Source of the DNA: a bacterium
GTDB lineage: Bacteria; SZUA-79; Acidulodesulfobacterales; Acidulodesulfobacteraceae
Direction: 5' to 3'
Assembly (NCBI GenBank): GCA_021806125.1
Contig: JAJZYC010000002.1
Span: forward strand, 1 to 36,269
Length of the DNA: 36,269 nucleotides
Under the pieces are notes generated by a model. The model was not told where the DNA came from. It searched no databases and saw nothing but the letters and a program-made list of their open reading frames with translations. Numbering within the stretch: the stretch's first letter is position 1; each line of letters opens with the position of its first letter. Positions 25,126 through 32,460 of the stretch are shown here, in pieces. A program made the position numbers and the translations under genes.

Positions 25126-25692
25126 ATGGTCTTAGTTATAGATAATTACGATTCTTTTACTTACAACATCGTTCAATATATCGGAGAAATGGGGTTTGAT
25201 ACAGTTGTATTCAGGAACGATGCATTAGGCGTTTCTGATATTATCAAAATGAATCCTGAAAAAATTGTTATCTCTCCCGGTCCAAAATCGCCGTTAGAAG
25301 CGGGAATTACCGTTGAAGCCATTAAAAATTTTTATTCGACAATTCCCATACTGGGAGTTTGTCTTGGACATCAGGCAATTGGTTACGCATTCGGCGCTGA
25401 AATAATACGCGCGAAAAATGTTATGCACGGAAAAGTTTCATCTATAGAACATGATTCGTCTTTTATATATAAAGACGTACCGAATCCTTTTGAAGCCACG
25501 AGGTATCATTCCCTTATTATTAATAAAAAAAACCTGCCGGAAATCATAAAAGTAACGGCGACAAGCTTGGACGACAACGAAATTATGGGGATTGAGGTGA
25601 AAGGCTCTAAAGTTTACGGCGTGCAATTCCATCCCGAATCTGTACTTACGTCATACGGAAAGCAAATAATTAATAATTTTTTGTCGGTTTAA
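25126..25692 (+). CDS. trpG: Anthranilate synthase component II (glutamine amidotransferase)
   Basis: Class I glutaminase that feeds ammonia to TrpE. It has 188 residues, normal for a stand-alone TrpG/PabA. Catalytic C79 in GVCLGHQAIG, H169 and E171 in VQFHPES, and the SPGPKSP loop are present. It starts 4 bp after trpE without a Shine-Dalgarno. It is not fused to trpD. No second amidotransferase is visible here, so it might also serve PabB, as in some bacteria; this is an inference. Confidence 0.96.
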   Translation: MVLVIDNYDSFTYNIVQYIGEMGFDTVVFRNDALGVSDIIKMNPEKIVISPGPKSPLEAGITVEAIKNFYSTIPILGVCLGHQAIGYAFGAEIIRAKNVMHGKVSSIEHDSSFIYKDVPNPFEATRYHSLIINKKNLPEIIKVTATSLDDNEIMGIEVKGSKVYGVQFHPESVLTSYGKQIINNFLSV

Positions 25693-25697
25693 AATAT

Positions 25698-26732
25698 ATG
25701 GAAGAAAGTTTTATTAAAGAATTATTAGACCGGGTTGTTAATAATAACAATTTTACAACGGACGAATCATATCGGATTTTTAATGCGATTTTAAAAGGGG
25801 AGCTTACTAACGGACAAATAGCATCCCTACTTACGTCTTTAAAAATTAAAGGCGAAACAGTTGAAGAGATTGCAGGCGCCGCTCTTGCTATGAGAGAAAA
25901 TGCCGTTGCCGTAAATATTAAAGATGAATATAGAGCTTCGTTGGTGGATATCGTCGGAACCGGAGGCGATTGTAAAAATACCTTTAATATCTCTACCTGT
26001 TCTGCTTTAATCGCAGCAGGAGCCGGAGTTAAAATAGCAAAACACGGAAATTACGCAGTTTCTTCAAAATCCGGAAGTGCGGACGTACTGAAAGAATTGG
26101 GCGTAAATATAGACCTAGATTCCGAAGGAGTGCTCAGGTCGATAGAGTATGCAAATATAGGTTTTTTATTCGCTCCCAAATTTCATACCGCAATGAAATA
26201 TGCCGCTCCGGTAAGAAAAGAGTTGGGATTTAAGACTATTTTTAATATACTGGGTCCTTTAACAAATCCGTTAGGCGTTAAAAAACATATAATAGGAGTC
26301 TATTCCGGCGATTTATCTAAAAAAATAGTCGAAGCGCTGAAGATATTGAACTCAGGGAAAGCGTTCATAGTTCACGGCAGGGATGGGATAGACGAAATCA
26401 GCCTTTCGGCGTTAACGGATATTTACGAATTAGATGAGGCGGGCAACTGTAAATGTTTCGAATTCAATCCTGAAGAATACGGATTCAGCTTTTACCACGA
26501 GAATGAATTTAAATCTTTATCGGTTGCCGAAAATGCAAAAATTATATATGATATTATAACCGGAAATAAAAGTCCCAAGGCAGACCTTGCAGTTTTAAAC
26601 GCCGGGTTTGCGATTTTAGCCTCTGGCAAAACGGATAATTTATACGTTGCTTTTGATGAAGCAAGGAGTTCGATTGAATCGGGCAATGCTTTAAAATCTT
26701 TACGAAACCTTATTGAAATATCCAATAAATAA
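25698..26732 (+). CDS. trpD: Anthranilate phosphoribosyltransferase
   Basis: Joins anthranilate to PRPP to give phosphoribosyl-anthranilate. It has 344 residues, standard. The PRPP loop VGTGGDCKNTFNIST, KHGNYAVSSKSGSADVLKELG, FLFAPKFHTAMKY and GPLTNPLG are all diagnostic of the family. It starts 5 bp after trpG; the run before the ATG is AT-only with no Shine-Dalgarno. Confidence 0.97.
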   Translation: MEESFIKELLDRVVNNNNFTTDESYRIFNAILKGELTNGQIASLLTSLKIKGETVEEIAGAALAMRENAVAVNIKDEYRASLVDIVGTGGDCKNTFNISTCSALIAAGAGVKIAKHGNYAVSSKSGSADVLKELGVNIDLDSEGVLRSIEYANIGFLFAPKFHTAMKYAAPVRKELGFKTIFNILGPLTNPLGVKKHIIGVYSGDLSKKIVEALKILNSGKAFIVHGRDGIDEISLSALTDIYELDEAGNCKCFEFNPEEYGFSFYHENEFKSLSVAENAKIIYDIITGNKSPKADLAVLNAGFAILASGKTDNLYVAFDEARSSIESGNALKSLRNLIEISNK

Positions 26733-26748
26733 GTATTAAAATATAAAT

Positions 26749-27573
26749 ATGATATTAGACGACATTTTAAAAGAAAAAAGAAAAGAAATAAAAAAATTCA
26801 AAGCGTCTATCGATGAAGAGGATTACAGAAATAGAGCATTTTCCTCTTTTAACGGATTAAGAAGCTTAAAAAATGCCTTAAAACCGAGATCTAACGGCGA
26901 AGCGGTTTCATACAGAATTTGCAGTATAATTGCCGAAGTCAAGAAAGCTTCCCCATCCAAGGGTCTTCTATCGTCGGATTATAAGCCGGACGAACTTGCT
27001 GTTATTTATGAAAAAGGCGGGGCGAGCGCTATTTCCGTTCTTACAGATAAGAAATTTTTTATAGGCAGTCCGGCAGATATTTCAAAAGTAAGAAAATCGG
27101 TAAAACTTCCGGTTTTAAGAAAAGATTTCATAATCGACGAAATTCAGGTTTTTGAATCCAAAATAATAGAGGCGGATGCGATTCTTTTAATTATCAAAGC
27201 ATTGTCGGAGGTTCAATATAAAAACCTTCTGTCTCTTGCCGCAGAACTTTCTTTAGACGTTCTTACCGAAATATCCGATGAAAAGGAACTTGAGACGGCC
27301 TATAAATATAATGCCGAAATTATCGGTATAAACAGCAGGGACTTAAGGACTTTTAAAACCGATTTGTTCAAAACCGCCGCTTTAGCCGAAAAAATACCTC
27401 CGGGAAGATTGATTGTGGCGGAAAGCGGTATTAACGGAAGAGGAGATATAGAAATGCTTATGAAAAGAGGCATAAACTCTTTTCTTATAGGAGAAGCCCT
27501 TGTTACTTCAAGCGATGTTTCAAAAACTTTAAAAGACTTTTTATCGCCTTATTCTATGAATAATTATGTGTAA
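26749..27573 (+). CDS. trpC: Indole-3-glycerol phosphate synthase
   Basis: Decarboxylates and closes the ring of CdRP to form indole-3-glycerol phosphate. It has 274 residues, a (beta/alpha)8 barrel. Active-site residues by motif: E63 and K65 (IIAEVKKASPSKG), K125 (LRKDFI), E174 (LTEI), N195 (GINSRDL), E225 and S226 (AESGI). Not fused to TrpF, unlike E. coli. It begins 16 bp after trpD and has no clear Shine-Dalgarno. Confidence 0.97.
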   Translation: MILDDILKEKRKEIKKFKASIDEEDYRNRAFSSFNGLRSLKNALKPRSNGEAVSYRICSIIAEVKKASPSKGLLSSDYKPDELAVIYEKGGASAISVLTDKKFFIGSPADISKVRKSVKLPVLRKDFIIDEIQVFESKIIEADAILLIIKALSEVQYKNLLSLAAELSLDVLTEISDEKELETAYKYNAEIIGINSRDLRTFKTDLFKTAALAEKIPPGRLIVAESGINGRGDIEMLMKRGINSFLIGEALVTSSDVSKTLKDFLSPYSMNNYV

Positions 27574-27594
27574 TAAGGCAAAAATAAAATTTTG

Positions 27595-28287
27595 ATGCCC
27601 TATATTCCTAAAATTAAAATATGCGGTATAACTAATATAGATGATGCCTATAATGCTTTAAATCTAGGCGCGGATACTATAGGTTTTATTTTTTACGAGA
27701 AATCAAAAAGGTATATACCTGCCGAAACCGCAAAAATAATTATAAAAGAACTTAGAGAAACTGCAGGGAAAAATCTTAAAAATTTCTTATCCTTTAAAAG
27801 AAATATTATAATTACCGGAGTTTTTGTAAACGAGAATCCGGAAAAAATTAAAAAAATAGCAAGAGACGTCGATATCGACATAATTCAGTTATCGGGAAAC
27901 GAATCGTTAAACTATATAGAAGAATCGGGTATAGATAAAAATATAATTTTAAAAGCGGTACACGTTAAAGAGGAGGCGGACCTGGATATAATTTATCGAT
28001 ACAGGGAAGCAGGCGTTAATGTCTTAGTAGATGCGTTTGTTGGAGAGGGTGAGTTCGGAGGAACAGGCGTACAGATAAATCTGGATATAATGAAAAATTT
28101 AAACGCCGGCGATTTAATTATAGCGGGCGGAATAGGTCATGATAATATAGAACTTATAATTAAATCAATCAAGCCATACGGAATAGACCTTTCTTCAAAA
28201 ATAGAAGATTTACCCGGAAAAAAGAATTACGACAAGATGGCGCTATTTTTTAAAAATTTTAGGAGAGCTTTATATGCAGCTGCCTGA
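27595..28287 (+). CDS. trpF: Phosphoribosylanthranilate isomerase
   Basis: Amadori isomerisation of phosphoribosyl-anthranilate to CdRP. The ATG at 27595 gives 230 residues; a TTG one codon earlier (27592) is a less likely start. General-base C10 in KICGIT, the FEKSKRYI-type FYEKSKRYI motif, VDAF with the general-acid Asp, and LIIAGGI are present. It is about 20-25 residues longer than usual, because of an extra basic/hydrophobic stretch after the first helix (around GKNLKNFLSFKRN). Its 3' end overlaps trpB by 14 bp. Confidence 0.96.
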   Translation: MPYIPKIKICGITNIDDAYNALNLGADTIGFIFYEKSKRYIPAETAKIIIKELRETAGKNLKNFLSFKRNIIITGVFVNENPEKIKKIARDVDIDIIQLSGNESLNYIEESGIDKNIILKAVHVKEEADLDIIYRYREAGVNVLVDAFVGEGEFGGTGVQINLDIMKNLNAGDLIIAGGIGHDNIELIIKSIKPYGIDLSSKIEDLPGKKNYDKMALFFKNFRRALYAAA

Positions 28288-29455
28288 TAAAAAAGGTCAT
28301 TTCGGCGAATACGGCGGAAGATATATTTCGGAAACATTAATGCCTGCCGTTATAGAACTGGAGCTATTTTATAAAAAGATAAAAAACGATAAGGAATTTA
28401 TAAAAGAATTTAATTATTATCTGAAAAATTACGTGGGCAGGCCAAGCCCTCTGTACTTCGCAAAAAGGCTTTCCGATGTTTATAAGTCGGATATATATCT
28501 TAAACGCGAAGACTTAAACCACACCGGAGCCCATAAAATAAACAATACTATAGGACAGGCATTGCTTGCCGTGAAGATGGGAAAAAAGCGGATTATAGCC
28601 GAAACCGGAGCGGGACAGCACGGAGTAGCTACGGCTACCGTCTGCGCTTTATTCGACCTAGAGTGTGAAGTATTTATGGGTAAAAAAGACGTAGAAAGAC
28701 AGAAACAAAACGTCTTTAGGATGGAGCTTCTCGGAGCAAAAGTAAATCCGGTGGAATCAGGCTCTCAGACTCTAAAAGACGCTATGAATGAGGCATTGAG
28801 GGACTGGATTACGAATATAAAAACTACTTATTATATGATAGGGACGGTTGCGGGTCCGCACCCATATCCGTTAATAGTCAGGGATTTTCAATCAGTAATA
28901 GGAAAAGAAGTCCTGAAGCAGCTTAAAAAATTGCCAGATATTTTAATAGCATGCGTAGGCGGCGGCAGTAACGCTTTGGGCCTATTTTATCCTTTCTTTA
29001 AATACTATCAAGTCGATATGTACGGCGTAGAGGCAGGAGGTTGCGGCATTGAAACCGGCATGCATGCCGCTTCGATTTCCGGAGGCGCTCCGGGAGTTTT
29101 ACACGGGAACAAAACTTATCTGCTTCAGGACGAATTCGGCAGAATTGCCGATGCCCATTCTATAGCCGCTGGACTCGACTATCCCGGTATAGGTCCTGAA
29201 CACAGCTATTTTGCAGATAAAAAAAGGATAATATTCGACAGTGTAACCGACGAAGAAGCCGTAACGGCTTTCCAGAAGCTATGCAGGCTTGAAGGTATTA
29301 TACCGGCTCTAGAAAGTTCGCATGCAGTCGCGTATTTAGAAAAGATAAAAAAAGAAATAAAAGGAAAAACTGTCGTTATTAATCTTTCAGGCAGGGGAGA
29401 TAAAGATATGCATACGATTTCGGATTATCTTGCGTCGAATACCCTTAAAAAATAA
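28274..29455 (+). CDS. trpB: Tryptophan synthase beta chain (TrpB1 type)
   Basis: PLP enzyme condensing indole with serine to make tryptophan, working in an alpha2beta2 complex with TrpA. It has 393 residues, standard. PLP lysine K88 in NHTGAHKINNT, catalytic E110 in AETGAGQHG, and the phosphate-binding glycine loop CVGGGSNALG are present. The sequence is of the TrpA-partnered B1 type. It has a good Shine-Dalgarno (AGGAGAG at 28261-28267) within the trpF end, one of few in this cluster. Confidence 0.98.
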   Translation: MQLPDKKGHFGEYGGRYISETLMPAVIELELFYKKIKNDKEFIKEFNYYLKNYVGRPSPLYFAKRLSDVYKSDIYLKREDLNHTGAHKINNTIGQALLAVKMGKKRIIAETGAGQHGVATATVCALFDLECEVFMGKKDVERQKQNVFRMELLGAKVNPVESGSQTLKDAMNEALRDWITNIKTTYYMIGTVAGPHPYPLIVRDFQSVIGKEVLKQLKKLPDILIACVGGGSNALGLFYPFFKYYQVDMYGVEAGGCGIETGMHAASISGGAPGVLHGNKTYLLQDEFGRIADAHSIAAGLDYPGIGPEHSYFADKKRIIFDSVTDEEAVTAFQKLCRLEGIIPALESSHAVAYLEKIKKEIKGKTVVINLSGRGDKDMHTISDYLASNTLKK

Positions 29456-29463
29456 TGTGGAGA

Positions 29464-29490
29464 TGAGGACAGAATTGAATTCTGTCCTCA
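29464..29490. repeat. Dispersed palindrome, copy 6 (trpB-trpA gap)
   Basis: The longest and most perfect copy: 13 bp arms TGAGGACAGAATT (29464-29476) and AATTCTGTCCTCA (29478-29490) around a single G. Relative to the usual left arm it carries two substitutions, both matched by complementary changes in the right arm. It lies only 9 nt before the trpA ATG, with no Shine-Dalgarno between, so a hairpin would abut the ribosome-binding region. Confidence 0.9.
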
Positions 29491-29499
29491 TAATAAATT

Positions 29500-30300
29500 A
29501 TGTCAAAAGAGAATAAGATAGATACCGTATTTAAAAGGCTCAGAACTGAAAATAAGACGGCTTTTATACCGTTTATCTCTATAGGCGATCCGGATATCGA
29601 AACTTCTTTGGAAATAGCGAAAACTTTAGTCAAAAACGGCGCGGATATTATAGAACTAGGTTTTCCTTTTTCGGATCCTATGGCGGACGGAAAAGTTATA
29701 CAAAAGTCTTACGAAAGGGCGTTAAAGAGGAAAATCTCCATGAAAGACGCTTTTAATTTTATAAAAAAACTCAAAACCTATCGGGATATCCCCGTTATTC
29801 TTTTTACTTATTACAATCCCGTTTTTATACTTGGCGAAAAATTTGCCGAAGGCGCTCAAAGTGCTGGAATAGACGGTATTTTAGCTGTTGATTTGCCTCC
29901 GGAAGAGAGCGCGGAATTAACTAAATATATTCAAGATAAAAATATATACCAGATTTATCTTTTAGCCCCTACTACGGGCAATGAAAGAATGAAGGACATA
30001 TTATCATGTGCCAAAGGCTTTGTGTATTACGTCAGCGTTACGGGGGTTACCGGAGCAAGAAAAAACCTCCCCGAAACAATTAGAACAAAGGTAAAGGAAA
30101 TCAAGAAGATAAGCTCTATACCGGTGGGAGTCGGCTTCGGCATATCTTCCAAAGAACAGGCGAAAGATATCGGAAAATCGGCTGATGCCGTAATAATAGG
30201 TTCAAAAATAATTCAATTTATAGAAGACAATATTAACGATAAACCGGCAATGCTCAGAAAGATAGCAGAATTTTCGTCCGGTATAAAATCAAGTTTATAA
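29500..30300 (+). CDS. trpA: Tryptophan synthase alpha chain
   Basis: Splits indole-3-glycerol phosphate into indole, tunnelled to TrpB, and glyceraldehyde-3-phosphate. It has 266 residues. Catalytic E52 in IIELGFPFSDP and D63 in MADGKVIQ are in place, as are the YYVSVTGVTGAR loop and the phosphate-binding VGFGIS. It starts 44 bp after trpB; the gap is almost entirely palindrome copy 6, and no Shine-Dalgarno is visible. Confidence 0.97.
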   Translation: MSKENKIDTVFKRLRTENKTAFIPFISIGDPDIETSLEIAKTLVKNGADIIELGFPFSDPMADGKVIQKSYERALKRKISMKDAFNFIKKLKTYRDIPVILFTYYNPVFILGEKFAEGAQSAGIDGILAVDLPPEESAELTKYIQDKNIYQIYLLAPTTGNERMKDILSCAKGFVYYVSVTGVTGARKNLPETIRTKVKEIKKISSIPVGVGFGISSKEQAKDIGKSADAVIIGSKIIQFIEDNINDKPAMLRKIAEFSSGIKSSL

Positions 30301-30310
30301 ATATAACGGC

Positions 30311-31150
30311 ATGCTTTTATTCAAATCAAAAAATGGAAAAAAAGAACAGGGCAAGCCTGCCATACCGGAAGGTTTATGGGTTAAATGTCCGAGTTGCAGC
30401 GAGATTATTTATAAAAAAGAATTGGAAAGAAATCTTGAGGTTTGCCCTAAATGCAATTATCATTTCAGGCTTAAGGCGTTTAGAAGAATAGAAATAATAT
30501 TCGATGAAGGCAGTTTCAAGGAACTTTTCCGGGATATAGAACCGGCAGACGTATTAAATTTTACAGATACGAAAAGATACAAAGACAGACTTAAAGAAGA
30601 CGGTCAGAAAACCGGACTTTCCGACGCGGTCGTTGCCGGCGAGGGAAATATCCAAGGAATAAGGGCGGCATCCTCGATTTTCGATTTTAATTTTATGGGC
30701 GGTTCAATGGGAAGAGTCGCTGGGGAAAAAATTGCGAAGACATTTGAATATGCTATTGCAAATAAGCTACCGGTAATAATTTTTTCGTCTTCCGGCGGAG
30801 CAAGAATGCAGGAAGGAATTTATTCTCTTATGCAGATGTCTAAGACAGTAGCGCTGGTTTCGGAATTCAACAGGACGGGTATGCCTTATATATCGGTTTT
30901 AACAGATCCTACTACCGGAGGGGTATCGGCGAGTTTTGCTACTATAGGCGATGTTATAATTGCGGAACCTAAGGCGCTTATCGGGTTTGCCGGACCTAGG
31001 GTAATAGAAAAAACTATTCATCAGAGCCTTCCCGAGGGCTTTCAAAGATCTGAATACCTATTGGAACATGGAATGGTAGATATGATAGTCGAGAGGAAAG
31101 ATTTAAGGGATGTTTTAAAAAACCTGCTGATTCTTTTTATTAATGGGTAA
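30311..31150 (+). CDS. accD: Acetyl-CoA carboxylase carboxyltransferase subunit beta
   Basis: With AccA it transfers the carboxyl group from biotin-carrier protein to acetyl-CoA, giving malonyl-CoA for fatty acid synthesis. It has 279 residues, standard. An N-terminal zinc ribbon is formed by C26, C29, C45 and C48. The crotonase-like fold shows MGGSMGRVAGEK, SSSGGARMQEGI, LTDPTTGGVSASFA and GFAGPRVIEKT. The trpA-accD-folC order is common in proteobacteria. It starts 10 bp after trpA without a Shine-Dalgarno and overlaps folC by 8 bp. Confidence 0.98.
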   Translation: MLLFKSKNGKKEQGKPAIPEGLWVKCPSCSEIIYKKELERNLEVCPKCNYHFRLKAFRRIEIIFDEGSFKELFRDIEPADVLNFTDTKRYKDRLKEDGQKTGLSDAVVAGEGNIQGIRAASSIFDFNFMGGSMGRVAGEKIAKTFEYAIANKLPVIIFSSSGGARMQEGIYSLMQMSKTVALVSEFNRTGMPYISVLTDPTTGGVSASFATIGDVIIAEPKALIGFAGPRVIEKTIHQSLPEGFQRSEYLLEHGMVDMIVERKDLRDVLKNLLILFING

Positions 31151-32447
31151 GAAGATTAAAGTATTAGATGCGATATACGGCTTAAGCGGTTTTTCGATGA
31201 ATTTCGGACTTGAAAGGATAAGAGCTTTAATGCGGTATGCCGGTAATCCGCAGGATAAGTTAAAAACCGTGCATATAGCCGGAACGAACGGAAAAGGGTC
31301 GGTAAGCAGATTTATTTGCGGCATGCTAGAGGAACACGGCCTGAATGTCGGACTTTATACTTCTCCCCATTTGGTAAATTTTTCCGAAAGAATAGTCTCA
31401 GGCGGAGAGAAAATAAGCGACAGCGATATGGAAAGGCTTAATAGTTTTTTCGATAAAATTATTTCCGAAAAAGATGATTTTAAAAAAATAGGCGTTCCTT
31501 CTTTTTTTGAACTGACTACGGCAATATGCTTTCTTTATTTTTTCGAAAAAAAAGTTGACGTAGCAGTTATAGAAACAGGTTTAGGGGGGAGACTCGATGC
31601 CACAAACATAATAAAAAAGCCGCTTCTATCCGTTATTACGAATATATCTATGGACCATAAAGATATATTGGGCGGTTCTCTTATAAAAATTGCTCTCGAA
31701 AAAGCGGCTATAATTAAAAAAAATTCCATTGCAGTTTGCGGAGATAAAAACAACAAAATAAAAGGTGTCATAAAAAACTATGCCTTAAGTTTAAATGCCC
31801 GATATTTTGCTTCGAACTGCGTCAAACTATTGAAAAATGGGAATTTATATAATTACCGGGGACTTAATGCAGAAATAAAAAATATAAAACTGCCGAATTT
31901 TGCGTCGTATCAGGAATATAATCTAAAACTCGGCCTCTTATCCGTAGAAATTCTCTGCAAGTATTACAAAAAGAGCCTGAAATTAAAGTTAAACGACGAT
32001 TCGATAAGGAATGGAATATTAAAATTTAAAAATGAAGGACGCTTTGAAATAATTAAGTATAAGAACAGCGATATAGTTTTAGACGGCGCCCATAACCCGG
32101 ACGGGATTAAAAATCTTGTCATTTCCCTAAGAAATTTTTTTAAGGAAAAAAATTTTATAATTATCTTTGCCGTTATGAAAGATAAGGATTATAAAACAAT
32201 TTTAAGAAGACTTTCTGCTTTAGGAGGAGACATTATTTTTTCCGGTTTAAATAACGAAAGAGCGCTTGACATGGACGATTTAAAAAAACTTTCTTTGCAA
32301 AATCGTTATTTTAAAAAAGTTTTTAAGGCGGATAATGTAAAAGATGCATTGGAAACGGCCGTTAAGAACAAAAAAAAAGATGAAGTGATACTTATCTGCG
32401 GCTCTCTATACCTTATAGGAGAATTTAAGAAAACCGTTATAATTTAA
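31143..32447 (+). CDS. folC: Folylpolyglutamate synthase / dihydrofolate synthase
   Basis: Adds glutamate to dihydropteroate and/or to tetrahydrofolates; Mur-ligase superfamily. It has 434 residues. HIAGTNGKGSVSRF is the ATP P-loop, followed by YTSPHLVNFSERI, ETGLGGRLDATN, TNISMDHKDILG and the C-terminal domain motif LDGAHNPDGI. Whether it has one or both activities cannot be told from the sequence; the position after accD fits the bifunctional proteobacterial FolC. Start overlaps the accD stop by 8 bp. Confidence 0.95.
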   Translation: MGKKIKVLDAIYGLSGFSMNFGLERIRALMRYAGNPQDKLKTVHIAGTNGKGSVSRFICGMLEEHGLNVGLYTSPHLVNFSERIVSGGEKISDSDMERLNSFFDKIISEKDDFKKIGVPSFFELTTAICFLYFFEKKVDVAVIETGLGGRLDATNIIKKPLLSVITNISMDHKDILGGSLIKIALEKAAIIKKNSIAVCGDKNNKIKGVIKNYALSLNARYFASNCVKLLKNGNLYNYRGLNAEIKNIKLPNFASYQEYNLKLGLLSVEILCKYYKKSLKLKLNDDSIRNGILKFKNEGRFEIIKYKNSDIVLDGAHNPDGIKNLVISLRNFFKEKNFIIIFAVMKDKDYKTILRRLSALGGDIIFSGLNNERALDMDDLKKLSLQNRYFKKVFKADNVKDALETAVKNKKKDEVILICGSLYLIGEFKKTVII

Positions 32448-32460
32448 TAGCGTTAAATTT

